64,000 nt of DNA from Sialis fuliginosa. Lineage: Eukaryota; Arthropoda; Insecta; Megaloptera; Sialidae. How positions within the stretch are numbered: the first letter of the stretch is position 1; every line of letters starts with the position of its first letter. The notes under the pieces are model-generated. The model ran no database searches. It was not told the origin of the DNA and saw nothing but the letters and a program-made list of their open reading frames with translations. Shown piece after piece: positions 24,488 through 37,376 of the stretch. The DNA is taken from contig OY540813.1 in assembly GCA_961205875.1 (NCBI GenBank), positions 13,549,001-13,613,000 of the forward strand. The letters run 5' to 3'. The position numbers and the translations under genes are program-made.

Positions 24488-27040
24488 GAGTTTTGAAATC
24501 GCTCTTCTGAGATAATATTATGTTTAAATATAAAAATATGTAGACAGTAACCATATTTTGTGTAAGATTTAAGATCTATTTAATATCAATTATTACAGTT
24601 ACCTGATCATCAATTTTTACAAATAAATAAATAAATTTCTTTTCCTTCTAGAAATTCTAAACAAGGATATTACATAACATCAATATTGATCCAAAGCAAG
24701 AAAACATTTCATCACTAATTTGTCGGATTATTAATTTCCATTGCACAATGTCCACTAAAAAGAGGAAAGACTTTGTAAAATATAGTTGTAAAGACCAACT
24801 GAACCGTAAAAAGGTGTTTGTCACGAAAGACAGTTTCATTTTCGTTCACCACAAACAGTTTCCGTAATGGTTATGAAATTATTGAAAAAAAGAAAGAAAT
24901 GGTTAGTAGTATTCATTAGATAATTATTTAAAATAATGTGTGCTGTATCATCTTCAAATCATTGAGGATATAAATTTTATATTATGAGATTTTTTAAAGA
25001 TTTATGTACTGGAAATTAAAATTTTGATTTATTTTTTAGTTATATGTTTTCATTTATGTAAATTGGAAAAAAATATCTTGCATCTTTCAGAACTACACGC
25101 GTTTCTAAAAGTTTCACACAACTTATTATAATTAAAATAAAGTATACATTATCAAAAACGTCTCAGAACGGTTGAATTAATTTGAGCCAAACTTATGAAA
25201 AACTAGATAAATTAAAATTAAATTAAATTTATTTTTAAGAAATAAAAGTTTAAGGGTAGCTCCTGGTTGTGTATTGTTTTAATTTTACCGGTGAAGAAAG
25301 ACCAAATGAGGACCTTTTATTTTTCGAAAGGATTACAAAAAAATTCCGCTGAATTTCTAGATACGATGTTTTAAAAAGAAGTGTATATTTTTTTTAATTT
25401 AGGGTAGCTACATCCGTTGGTGTGAATTGTGGTGCACAAAATTGTCACAAAAATCTTCAAATAAGAGCTTTCATTAATTTTTTATAAAATCACACTTGAA
25501 TTTAATCTTCTACTCTACTATTGGCGGCGGTTTGTTATTTAAGGGTTGAAGCCTCCTATCATTATAATTTATTTGTGTTTTTAACATACAGTACCGTTGT
25601 ATACAGAGTTTACTACCCATTTGGAAAATTCGAAAATGTATTTTTACTTACCTATTTTGTTAGAATTAATTGTAATACACAGAGAGTTGAATAAAGTAAG
25701 CGTCCCACTAATTGTGACAAGCAATGAATGTATTTATTCTACATAAAGCTTAGAGGATTTATCGAATTGTTCCTACTTATTTTTATGACTATCGCGTGTT
25801 AAAAATTAGTAAAAACCGTAATACTTATAGTAATTTCTTATTAATAATAATTATAACTTCAATGCGCATTTACACTTAATAGTAAATGTAATTAATAATA
25901 CATTAAAAGCCTCAATAACTTTTATGTTTATATTCATAATTGTTACATAATGTTTTTAATTGTTTTCAATAGCCATTTCCTCATTTATTATTTCAATAAT
26001 TGTGATACAATATTATTAATTAATAAGTATTACGTTTATATCGTAAAATCTAAAACAAGTGTAGTACTTTTTAAGTACCTATTTGTCTTTTAGATTTTTA
26101 TTATGATAGTTATTAATAAATATATTTGTTTATTATACGTTAGTTCATTAATTTTACAATTGGACCGTACTTTTTGAAAGTAGTTATAAGTTTACATTAT
26201 TCGAGTTTCAAGTTTAAGGTTTTGTGTTTTGTATGCGAATTCCATTTAAAAGTGAAATTATACATGTGCTATGTGTGATTTTAATATTTTTTTAGTAGTA
26301 CAAAAGAAGACATCAATCTGTAACTGAAACTAGTATAAACTTTTTTTAATCGGACTAGCCTTGGCAAATAACATAGCGTTGAAAATTTAAACTGTGTAAA
26401 TGAATTGGGCTGGCATTTAAGGCGACGTTACAGTGTTGTCTTATTTACCAAATCTCTATACAATTTTTAAAAATAACGGTTTAGTAATATTTATAATATT
26501 TTATATGCAGTTAAGCTATGCATAGGAATTATTCAAATTAAAGTTTATTTTTGATGCAGTGTTTAAATATTCATTAAACTTATCATTCAAGTCAGCACAA
26601 ATTATCTGAATCGTTGAATATTAAATAGTGAATTTGTTGGTGGGGGGAAGCTACACCGGCCATTTTCAAACATTAAATTAAAGGATTAAGAACACTAAAC
26701 TAGTTATTTTTATCATATTGTGAATCACTAGAAACATTGCATAACATTATGTAAAACAGGGATTTATAAATGCTGCAGTTTTTAAAATTTATTTTGAATC
26801 AATAGAAATCTAGTTTATAATCTTAAACTAAATTATTCTAGAAAATAACTATTAAAAAAGAATCACAGAACGTATTACCAACTTAAGAATAGTAAAAATG
26901 ACATTCCCGAATAGTCCAAATTATCTGTGACAGCTTTTTTATGATTTTTTAATGTCGAATTTGTACTTCTTTGATTGTATGTGTTATTATCTTAAAATAT
27001 CAAAAAATACGAAAACAAGAATAAATAAAATATTTTTTAG
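24488..27040. other. Gene-free AT-rich interval
   Basis: No exon or RNA gene seen. A diverged repeat fragment (gggtagctcctggttgtgta; gggtagctacatccgttggt) occurs at about 25253 and 25404. Confidence 0.45.
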
Positions 27041-27230
27041 CAGTGGCGGTGCGCGAGCTATATTCATGTGAGTCCAGTGACAGTTTATGTTTAGATCAGA
27101 AATACATATTCGCCATAGTCAGTACGGCAGATAATTACCCTTTCGGAAGACACGACAAAATCTTAATGTGTTCGATCTATGACAGCAACTTACATGGCCT
27201 CACCTAAATACAGCTCACGCACCGCCACTG
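27041..27230. mobile_element. Non-autonomous hAT-like MITE (190 bp)
   Basis: Ends are CAGTGGCGGTGCGCGAGCT and the complement of AGCTCACGCACCGCCACTG, 17 of 19 matching. The flanking octamers ttttttag and cttttttg agree at 6 of 8, suggesting a decayed 8-bp duplication. No open frame. Confidence 0.82.
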
Positions 27231-27280
27231 CTTTTTTGTAATTGATATTCTTTTATACATTTTTATAACATTTATCCCCT

Positions 27281-27316
27281 GGGTGACGTCAATTCCCGCG
27301 CCAACACTGATTGGTC
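27281..27316. promoter_or_regulatory. CRE / E2F / CCAAT-like site cluster
   Basis: Within 36 bases lie a perfect CRE palindrome (TGACGTCA, 27284-27291), an E2F-like TTCCCGCG (27293-27300) and an inverted CCAAT box (GATTGGT, 27309-27315). The cluster sits just right of a hAT MITE in otherwise AT-rich DNA. It suggests a promoter or enhancer, but no transcript can be assigned. Confidence 0.35.
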
Positions 27317-29387
27317 AAGGAGCTATTGAGACAACCTTGTCTTTATATGTATAAGTAGGTACATTTTAAACAAATATGTATGTATATATGTACATGAAAT
27401 GCTATATGAGTACACTGACATCTCTATAGTAAAGAATAAAAGTGAGAGTGTATATTTCATCACTTGTTAAGGATAACAACCGCCAGAAGAACGGACACGA
27501 CTAATCACTTCTCACTGATTGTTTCATCCAATCGCATTGTTTAGTGTTTTATATAATAACGCAGATCATTTATAATGCACAAGCTGCTTGTCTGATGTTA
27601 ACAGTATTTTTTAAACAATTATTTGATGTACGCTTTTTTCCACACACTGATTTGTAATGCATGCATTGTAGTAAATGTGATGTATTATTATGTTTATCGT
27701 TTTACAATAGCAAGAGTGGAATCGTAAATTTCAAACGGTATTTTACAGTAATTGATTTAAATAATATACGATATTATATATATCATAACAATTATATAAA
27801 ACACTATTTATAAATACGAACGATGGTTTGTATACGCAAACTTCAGAGGATATATTGACCGAACTCATATTGGTTTATCAAAGTAATGTTACAAAAATGA
27901 AATTATAGTTCTTAAGTGTAAAAAAAAATAAAAATACTTACTTCCTTTAGGATAGATAGGTAACTATAATTTATACTGGACAAAATGTTATTGACTTTTG
28001 CGTACTTGAAGAAATCTCTCGATTACTTTATTATTTACTTCCTCTGAAGCAAATAAAAGGTACTGGCAACCGCTGCTGGTAAAAATATCGATTAATTTTA
28101 ATAGATCCTAATCCTCAAAATTTTTGTAATTGAGTTTTTAGTTGAAATATAAAGAAAATAAAGAAAGTTTTCAAAAATCATACATTTTTTACTTTCCGTT
28201 AGTTTGAAGTAAAATTATGACATATATGTCTAAATTACAGAATGATTTAAAGTTTTAAAATATCTAAAAATGCACCTAATTTTACAATACCGTGATTACT
28301 AACTTAATTAACACTTTTATCGTCTTGTGTAAAAAAATCTGTGAGGATTACAACCTATTTGAATTAAAGTCTATATCGATGTTTATTCAATTCATTTATA
28401 AAATCTGTTCTATAATTTCAGGTGTTCAAAACGTAGGTACAATAATTATATTATTATATACATATAATGTATTCGTTTAAAAAATTAAAATTATTCATTA
28501 AGTATACAGTTTTTTATAACTAGGTCGAACCACAAATCAATAACCTAATTCTGGTCCGTCATTACAAAGATAAAATGATGTAATAAAAATACCGAATCTA
28601 GCTTATATCATACTGAGGAAATGCCGCCAGGTATTTTAGACACGTAGACGTTGATCCATGTTATCTGTTTATGCATATATGTATGTTTGTACCTACGTAT
28701 TACATGTATAATGTGTTCGTGTATATGTGATCTGTATGTGTAATAAGGGTCAGTAATACTTCTTTGATCTTAACAATGAAGAATACTTTGGAATAATGTG
28801 TTAGTTATTACCTCAAATTACTTTATAAAAATGCTTATCCAATGCTGTATAATAAAAACAGTTTGAATTTTTTGTGTTAATATTACGTTTCTTTTTTATG
28901 AAATAAAAATTGAAAGTTCAAAAACACAAAATAATACATGATAGGATGATATACAGCAATTCCTTTTCAAAGAAAGAAAATATAAAATCTAAAGAGTTGT
29001 ATATTGGAAAATGACTTTTGAAGTTTTAAACGGTTAAGAACGCTACAAAAATTATAAACATAGGTTTTTGTTAATAAATTTGCACACGTTCACTAAGGCA
29101 ATTTTAATCATATCTTTATTCTCTAATATTGATCCCCACAAATAAAAAAAATATCTTTTAATGACGTTGTGATTCCAAATTAAAAAAAAATGGGTTGATT
29201 TGCCTTATAAGTAATAACATTTCTTTATAAATTAATTGTTATGTCTTCGTACGTAAACATATAACCTAATATACAGTGCCTTCAAAAAGTTCCGGGCCAC
29301 CAAAATAACTATTGAATGGTTTGAAATATAGGATTAAAATGTATAGAGATACAATGGTATCACACAGTCTATTATTTAAACACATAA
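27317..29387. other. Gene-free AT-rich interval
   Basis: No exon or RNA gene seen. A Tc1/mariner-like tip (tacagtgccttcaaaaagtt) occurs at about 29272 without a visible partner. Confidence 0.45.
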
Positions 29388-29436
29388 ACACCCACCTGTA
29401 CACCCGAGGGGGGGGGGGGAGTGAACAGGTGGGTGT
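29388..29436. repeat. Perfect 12-bp hairpin with a poly-G loop
   Basis: ACACCCACCTGT (29388-29399) and its exact complement ACAGGTGGGTGT (29425-29436) flank a 25-base loop that contains 12 consecutive G. Confidence 0.9.
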
Positions 29437-29666
29437 TCAAGTATACAGGTGTCTTATTGTAAGTAATAATACAAATATCTTCTTAAGTTTATGTTATATT
29501 TGCTTAATCATTTCATTGCCCTATTCTTATAAACACGAGCTTTTATTATACTATCATTATATGCGTCAATAAAGATATATGTATAATATAAAATAATACA
29601 ATAGTAGGTATACGTATTATTCATTTTATTAATAAATAGTAGTTATTTTATCGTCATCGGAATATA

Positions 29667-30246
29667 CAGTGCCGGCCTTAGCAAATCTGGCGTCCTGGGC
29701 GAGATTTATTTTTTCGCCCTCTTTCCCCCTAAAAAAATGTTAAAAAATCACCGAAAATGTCAATTAAAATTGATAAATTACCAAATAAGTTGAATAATTC
29801 ATATCTCAGCTTGGTGCGATCCCACAGACTCAAACTTTTTTTTAAAATATAGCTTACATCATTAACTTTAAGACTATCAAATGCCCTAAGACCGTCGAGA
29901 CCTCCTTCCCCTATTATGAACAAATTAAAATTGATAAATCAACAAATAAGTTGATTAGTTAGTATCTCAGCTAATACCTTATTAAAGGTTTTCTGGATTG
30001 CCGAATAAGTATTAGTTTGCAGCTATCAAATAATCGATTTTTTTTACAAATTAATATTGTTTATATTGAGCTATATTTTTTGCTTAATCGGATTTAACTG
30101 AATGACAAAAAATTTAAAGACTCAAAAATTACAGCCTGTACACTGATTTGAACCAAAAAAGTGACTTATGCTCCATTGTGCGCCGCCCCACTTGGCCTGG
30201 CGCCCCGGGTGGTCACCCTGGTTTGCCCCCCCTAAAGCCGGTACTG
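29667..30246. mobile_element. Non-autonomous hAT element with perfect 8-bp duplication
   Basis: The left end CAGTGCCGGCCTTAG and the right end CTAAAGCCGGTACTG are inverted. Exact ggaatata octamers flank both sides (29659-29666 and 30247-30254). It belongs to the same family as 21257-21553 but is about 280 bp longer, with extra AT-rich interior. Frames of 60-odd codons within it are not genes. Confidence 0.95.
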
Positions 30247-30993
30247 GGAATATATGTAATATGTATACTGCATGTGTACTTACAATCTTACATATAAATA
30301 CATTTGTGCATGTATATTGTATATGTACTATATGTATGTATGTATGTTTACTTGTATAGACGTATATGTGAGTGATTGACGAGAATTAGTAGGACACTGA
30401 AACAATCAGATAGCGCTGGTTCGATTTCAACAGCCGGATCTCAGACATGTGTGAGTGTATTCGGTGATTAATGAATTGGAGCTTTCTATAAATGGTGTTG
30501 ACCCTTTATTTTTTTGTACGTTGCAGCGGCTACATTTAGATTTTTTTTGTATCTTTAAATTCTAGTCTGAGAACATGTAATTATACAATCATAATTATAA
30601 TGCATTGCTATCTGTATATAATTATCTTAAATGCTATTTAAGCATCTTACACTTGACTTTTATTTTATTTTTATTTTTTCAGCATTTTTCTTGCATTATT
30701 GATTTATATGACTTTATTTTTATTTTTAATTATATTCAATTGTATAACTATGTACTGTAGCGATATGCAAATTATGAAAATCAATTCAAAGTTTATATTT
30801 TTAAAAAGCAATTTTATTTATAAGCTGTTTACAGATTGTCTATTACAGAGAGACTAAATATCTTAAGATGCTAAAGCGAAGTTCTGATGAACATACAGGT
30901 GATAAGCAGAGATAAAAGTGTTATGTGATTACTATGCTATTTATATGATATATAACTTGCACAAATAATATAATATGTAAGTGATAGCAACTA

Positions 30994-31063
30994 GTATTGC
31001 GTAATCCCTTTAGTTATAAGTTTCTGTTGATTCATATTTTCAAAAAGGGACATTACGTAATAC
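30994..31063. repeat. Imperfect hairpin with ATTACGTAATAC arm
   Basis: gtattgcgtaatcccttt and, 30-odd bases later, aaagggacattacgtaatac form a near-complete inverted pair. The right arm includes TTACGTAA, a C/EBP-PAR bZIP-like palindrome. It may be a tiny MITE. Confidence 0.6.
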
Positions 31064-32809
31064 AGGCAGAGAGACAACCGAGAGATTGAGAAGCCTTCAG
31101 TCGTTATCACAGTGTCTTGAAGATAAGATTCATTCATTTTAAAAAGTGCTCAAAGTTAAAATCTAAAACTATGTTTGATTATTTCTGCCCTTTAACGCTG
31201 TAATTCACATTAAGGTATACAGGCCCTGTGGTAGCGAAATAGATATAGGTTAATAAATTAAGTGTAATGTAAAAGTGTTAGTGAAAAATTTTGTCATTGT
31301 GTAATTAGTAAGTTAATGTTTAGTGTAGTTATTGTAAAACGCTCAATGTAAGTGAAATTTGATAGAATAATAATTATTTATAAATTTTAATTAATCTATT
31401 CTTATAACTACATATATCTATTTCAATGTACGTTTCTGGCTCCTGAGGTCTGTTCCAACCTTCCAATTAAAGGAAAATTGAACCTATAGTTTAATTTATT
31501 TAGAAAAACGCTATAGTACTATAGTCTGTTTCGCTTAAGATTGCAGCGGTAGCTAATATAGGAAGCATAATACAAATTTAACTAAAAATGTTTTCTTATA
31601 TTTGATATTTTCATTTTTTTATTAGAAGATTGTGAACATTATAATATTTAGACACTTGTATGTATATAATATGTTCTTTTTTAAAATCATCCTACTTATT
31701 GCAATATTTTAATAAATTTTGAATAAGTTAACAAAGGGTAAATAATTTAAGTAAATATATTTTAATATTTCTATTATGTTATTATCAGTAACCTTAACAT
31801 ACATAGACGGCCTAGGATCCATCATATTACAATCAAGGAATTATACAAAATACCCACACATAAATACATACAAGAATAATCGCACTTCCTTCACAATGCA
31901 CGTGTTAATGTAAATATGCAAATAGAAAGCAGTTGGCATTTCTTTTTTAAATTTGTCTGATCGCAGGTTGCTATTGTTTACTTAATCGAAGAAATGTTTG
32001 CAAACGTAACAACTCTGTAAAAACAAGGTGTGTCCAGCTTTTAGCTGGTACAAATCCTATCTCGGTGTGAAATGATTTAATTTGTTGAAACCACCCGTTA
32101 CAATTAAGAGAATGTAGAGTTAACGAACTCTTGTTATACAACACGTCCATGTGTATTACAGAAGTAATAAATTAATAAAAACTTGTCACATGTTTTATAT
32201 TATTATAAAGTAATTTTGAATATTTCAGAACTATAAGCGATTAACTTCGCTTTTTTTTTATTGAATGAATGAAATTACTTTTTCAGAATTAATATATTGT
32301 ATATTATGAGTGAGTACTACTTATACATAATTACAGTTTTCTCAGTTAAACCCGAAAGTCATAGAAAATTTTGAAAAATAGATAAAATAATTTAAACTCA
32401 GATCATTTAAAGCTAGACCCTTTAGGCTTTCAAATGACATCAAGCCCATTTAATTAGAACGCGTGCTATAGCGAGTTAAAAAAAATTGAAAATCGAAGAA
32501 ATCTTCATATCTTACGAGAGTAAAACGGTCACCATACTAATACGTATAACAACTGATTAAAATTTCATCAAAATTAAAAATGGTGCAACATCTATTTTTT
32601 TATAAATTTGATTATAAATGGAATGACTCTGTTCTAATGTAGGTAAAACAAAAAGTTATGAAAAATTTTTTTTGGCAACCTTCAGAATTTCATTCTTTAC
32701 ATTTATCTTAATGAAAATCATCAACTCTTATGAATCCTAACGGTTTTTGAAACGGAATGTTTCTTGGCGCCTGCACTATATCAAGAAACTTTCAAAAAAA
32801 GCTCAAATA

Positions 32810-32825
32810 CCCCCCCCCCCCCCCC
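32810..32825. repeat. Poly-C run (16 C)
   Basis: Sixteen uninterrupted C following gctcaaata. Confidence 0.95.
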
Positions 32826-33579
32826 TCATTAGTTACATTTATGTCTATCAAATATTTGATTAAAAATAAATCTAATAAGCACCTTCATGTTCATAATTTA
32901 TGATGTGTGCATTTAAGCATAGGTAAATATAAAAGGCAAAACAGAAAGTTGTTAAAAGGAAGATGAACACATTAAAACTGCTTTAGAAGATTTATTTTTA
33001 GGTATTCGTGATTCATTACTACAGTGTTCAAATTGGAATGTAAATATAAAGTTGGCATTTTATTAAATAAAGGTTACTAGTTACTTCTTCTGCCGCGATC
33101 TTTAAGTACATTAATCGTTCCACGACTTTGTAATAACAGACGTGAATTGTTATTCTAAAATTTAATAATTCAGTTTATTTTTTAATTTTATTTGCAAATA
33201 AATTATACTTGTTTGAAATGAATGATTTTGTTTTTATCATATTTTTATATTTTACAGTTAAAATCACCAACCATCGTGATTGTATTGTTGACAATATTAT
33301 GTCAAATTATATTATTATGACATTAATATAGATCAAATAAAGTAATGTTATTTAAGGCATTTAATAAAAACGAATCAACATACTTGATAGAGCATATACA
33401 ATGGCGCCAGAGTCCTGAACAAATTAAAGAAAAAAGTAGAGACTTTCAAAATTGATATACATTTTTGAAATTTTTTTCAGCGTTTCATCTTCAAAAAATG
33501 ATATTAAAATTTTCAACAGATGATTCGAAATCTAGAATGTTCAAACTTTAAAACTTTTTTTTAAACTGTTCTACGAACA

Positions 33580-33797
33580 TTTTTCGAATTTTAGTATTTA
33601 AATATGTTAAACTAGATATAAGATTAATTAATGTAATGGACGTATATTTGTGTTTTTATTTAAAATGATGTAACTATGTTATATATGCTCCGGCCTAGAA
33701 GAAGATAACCAATGATATTTGTCTTAATATTTTGGAATCTGTTGTAAGCGATTCTGACCTGTACGGTGGCAGACGACTTCTGAAGCCCATAGTATAT
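33580..33797 (+). repeat. Dispersed repeat, copy A (inverted partner at 56287-56452)
   Basis: Shared blocks include cgaattttagtatttaaata, gtcttaatattttggaatct, gttgtaagcgattctg and ggtggcagacgacttctgaa, all present as reverse complements at 56287-56452. This copy carries about 65 extra bases near 33615-33680. No family recognised and no protein frame. Confidence 0.85.
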
Positions 33798-35317
33798 TTT
33801 CAAACAGCATTAAACATTATTACATATTCAATAGCTCATAAATTAAAATTGCAAGTACGTTTTTGATTGAAATAATTATGCAATATTTTAATGACTCGAT
33901 ATTTATTGTGATCATAAAACAGTATGTTCACTTTTAAATGATATTATGTAATATAAAATATCAAATTTAAATATCAGACTGAGTTAAATATTAAAGAGAA
34001 AGGTTGGAGTAATGAAAAAATAGAATAAGAACAGTTGCAATGATTTTAAATCCTGATTTATTCAGCAAATTTATTATAAAAGTGATATGAATTAATCATA
34101 TAGTTATGATTTATTTATTTTTTAATCTAGATTTTAGATAACACACTATTTCTAAAACCAACGCTTTCGCAAAATACGAATTCAAATAGATCTAATTAAT
34201 AGAAACGAATGTACTATACAATCTGTACATGTATATTAATTTAAGCTGTATAATAGAAAAAAACTTCGTATTAGGAAGATAAAAATACATTTTTGTTTGG
34301 TTTTTATTAGAAATATACAAGTTAATTCCAAACAAAATACTCCAAATAAAAAGTAATTGGCGCAGTTATGTATGTTTTATTTTTTTAATAACTACATTCG
34401 TTGATATTTTTCTCTTAATTTCTTACAAATGTGTTAATTTAATTGACCAAATTTGAAAAATTAAATTGAAAATTTTGCAACAGCTGCCATAAAAGAAAAT
34501 TTAAAAAACTTTGCAGGAAATAAAGAGCAGAATCTCTCAGTAATGTTTTTGACAAAAAAATGAAAAATGCTAGTAACTATATTTAAAAAAATGTTCATCT
34601 TGATCGCCACTATTACGTTATCCATTCTGTTTTAAATAAGTCTGTACATAAGCTAAGTAATGCTGATGTCATACATTGTACATTGTCAGTTTACTTATAA
34701 CCTTAATTACAAACAAAATAAGAAAATTAAAAAAAAATAACTTGCTTCATTAACAATGTTTCATTCTTTTATTTCTAGTTAATATTTGTTACTTGCTGCT
34801 AACCCAAAACTGTGCTAAATAAAATCGAAACCTCTTTAACGGATATACAATCATGTACATTGTCCTACTGCTCGTACTATCCCAATAAAATAATTAATTT
34901 GTTTTAACACGTCCGTGTAGACACACCAGATCCAGCGACCTTGTCTACTACTAGGTTGGTGTGCAGTTATCCATATAACCACGCCCTGTTTGTGATCAAG
35001 ACAGCCATGTCAACTGCACTCGCTGGTTATTAGCAACTTTTGCAATAAATTACTGTTACTACACTATCAAGTTATTATTATATTGCTACTGGTTGGGGTT
35101 GTATCTATTACATTTCAAAAGGGCAATTTTTGTTGAAATATAATGAATGTGTCCATTAGTGGCGAGGCGTGAAATTTTTAAAAGGGATGCATATTTTGTT
35201 AAACCTCCCCCCACCCCCTATTAACAAAAAACAACTAGTCATGAAACAACTTTAGTTCAAGCTTTTACTTTTTTAAATAAATTCTTATATATTTATATAC
35301 CTAGTAACTAAATGATT
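33798..35317. other. Gene-free AT-rich interval
   Basis: No exon seen. A hAT-like left end (TTAGTGGCGAGGCGTGA) lies at about 35157. Confidence 0.45.
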
Positions 35318-36061
35318 CTACGTCTTATTTTTTTGTATTTTAGTCGATATTTGTATGATAAGTTGAAGTTCACTGCAGGAAATTTCACTAAAAAATTTAG
35401 AATTTTTTATTTCGTTAAAAGTATATTTATTGTATAGAAAATGGCGTGAAAAGTTGAAATTTTCAAACCGCAGGTCTGTATCTCAAACCGTTCTCGAGAT
35501 ATAGCCTCTCAAAGTTTTAGTTTTTTCAAATTTTTGGAGAAAAAAGGCCATAACTTTTGAACGAGTGGTCGGAATTGATTTTAGTTGACGGATTTGAAAT
35601 CAGCGTGTCAGAATCTATATAATAACATGTATAATACTTTAAAATCCGACAAAAAAAATTTGGTTAAAAATCGACATTTTTTTAAGGTATACCCCTTTGA
35701 ATTTTTTCGATTTTTCGCGAATTTTTTTTTCTCGAGTTTTAAGGTATTATACATGTCATTATATAGATTTTGACACGCTGATTTCAAATCCGTCAACTAA
35801 AATCAATTCCGACCATCTGTTCAAAAGTTAGGGCCATTTTTCTTCAAAATTTTGAAAAAACTGAAACTTTGAGAGGCTATATCTCGAGCGGTTTGAGATA
35901 CAGATCTGGGGTTTGAAAATTTCAACTTTTCACGCCAATTTCTATACAATAAACATACTTTTAACGAAATCAAAAATTCTAAATTTTTTAGTGAAATTTC
36001 CTGCAGTGAACTTCAACTCGTCATACAAATATCGACTAAAATACAAAAAATAAGACGTAGA
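35318..36061. mobile_element. 744-bp long palindrome (foldback element)
   Basis: The two halves are near-identical inverted copies: left tctacgtcttatttttttgt, right ending acaaaaaataagacgtaga. Long blocks such as ttcactgcaggaaatttcac and ggtcggaattgattttagtt pair across a centre near 35690. The arms are about 370 bp with only scattered differences; only the central 80 bp or so pairs poorly. Because of this symmetry both strands carry almost the same 62-codon frame (starting MTDLKSACQNLYN), a by-product and not a gene. A transcript would fold into a long double-stranded hairpin. No clear target duplication seen. Confidence 0.93.
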
Positions 36062-36575
36062 TGTATTATAGTTCTTTAATTAAACGTATAAATTAATATT
36101 AAATGTTATTTTTGACTTTTGGTTAAAATGTTTGGGTTGCGAATAAAGATGAATATTCTAATAATATTTATTTAATATATATTTATCTTGTACTGTTATA
36201 ATAAGTTGAATTATACTAATCTAAATTCCAAAACAAATCCATAGATAATATCACAGAATTAATACCCCGTTGAAAGTACTTTGTTAGCCAATAAAATTGA
36301 ATCTAAGATTCAGAATAAAATCACCTTTTCAACAAAGTGTAAAAAGTAACAGGGTGCAGTTTGAAAACACAGTTAATCCTGCTGCTAACCCTGTTCAACG
36401 ACACAAAAATATTTATACCTCGTATCAAAAGTAGTGTAAAAAATAATATTTTCTTCAGATTTCTAACAATATGTAAAACCGATCCAGAAAAAATTGATTA
36501 ATGCCTGATTGATTATGAATTTACGTAAGATTTTTTTGTAATGAATTATACTATTTTGTTTTCCTAACTTACAAT

Positions 36576-36794
36576 TAGAGTGACCAGATTTTAGTTTTTG
36601 TAAACCCTGAGATGTAAATGAAGACTTTTATTAAATTTTATTTTCATCAATACTAAATATCATAATCTTCACTTTTGCGCCCCCTACTATTTTTTTATTA
36701 TCATCATTATAACAAAACCCTGAGAAATTATATCAAAACCCGGAGCCCAGAGAAACAGTATATAAACCCTAAAACCTGAGACCTGGTCACCCTA
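36576..36794. mobile_element. Non-autonomous hAT-like element (TAGGGTGACCAG ends)
   Basis: The left end TAGAGTGACCAGATTT pairs with the right end AGACCTGGTCACCCTA. Flanking octamers cttacaat and tttacaat agree at 7 of 8, an 8-bp duplication. Internal words (aaccctgaga) recur. Non-coding. Confidence 0.88.
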
Positions 36795-37356
36795 TTTACA
36801 ATATAATTAGGCTAATTTCTGAAAAAAATGATTGGAATATGGAGAAAAGTACTTATTATAAACACATTTACAATTCGTATTTTTGGATTAAATATTTCTG
36901 TAAGTACCACAGTACCTGTATTTTTACTGAATCAATTCGTGCAATAAATAATTTTTTATAAAAAGTGCCACCGGGTAAAAAGATATACGTACATAATACA
37001 TACACTTAATTTAATCACCCGAATTACCTACAAAATAGGTATAAGTATATTTCCACAATATCCATGTCATGAAAGTAATCCAGTAATGTCAAGAACAGAG
37101 GCCCCCTGAGCACGTTAGTTTAACTGTACAAATGTTAATTGATATTTGCTTTCCGTGTGTTTATTTTTGTGTGTGACGGCATCCATCTAAACATGTAATG
37201 TAATTGTTAAATAATGCGTACAGTAACCGGTACACATAACCGGGTGACATATCGCTACATTGTGTCACAGTTTTTCATTTAAACATTACGGTAGTGTGCT
37301 AAAATAAATAGGATAAGAATTTATTCTATTTGTTCTGAATACAGAATACAGATTCT

Positions 37357-37376
37357 AATGTCCGGTATTATAAAGG
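37357..37376 (+). mobile_element. Solo end of the CCGGTATTATAAAG family
   Basis: aatgtccggtattataaagg matches the tips of 62526-62707 and, inverted, 52893-52912. A matching right end could not be paired nearby. Confidence 0.5.

Larger units (their letters stand above)
30255..33579. other. Gene-free AT-rich interval
   Basis: Contains tgta/tatg microsatellite-like DNA (30290-30360), a hairpin with CGTAAT arms at 30994-31063, a 16-base poly-C run (32810-32825) and no credible exon. Confidence 0.5.

Noticed and set aside
30410..30440. ggttcgatttcaa as a tRNA B box
   Set aside because: No matching A box or cloverleaf upstream; no tRNA could be folded here or elsewhere in the window.
33403..33420. 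tggcgccagagtcctgaa as a retroviral-type primer binding site
   Set aside because: No flanking long terminal repeats, polypurine tract or gag/pol frame.
35585..35796. Overlapping plus and minus 62-codon frames both starting MTDLKSACQNLYN
   Set aside because: They are mirror images produced by the long palindrome at 35318-36061, not genes.
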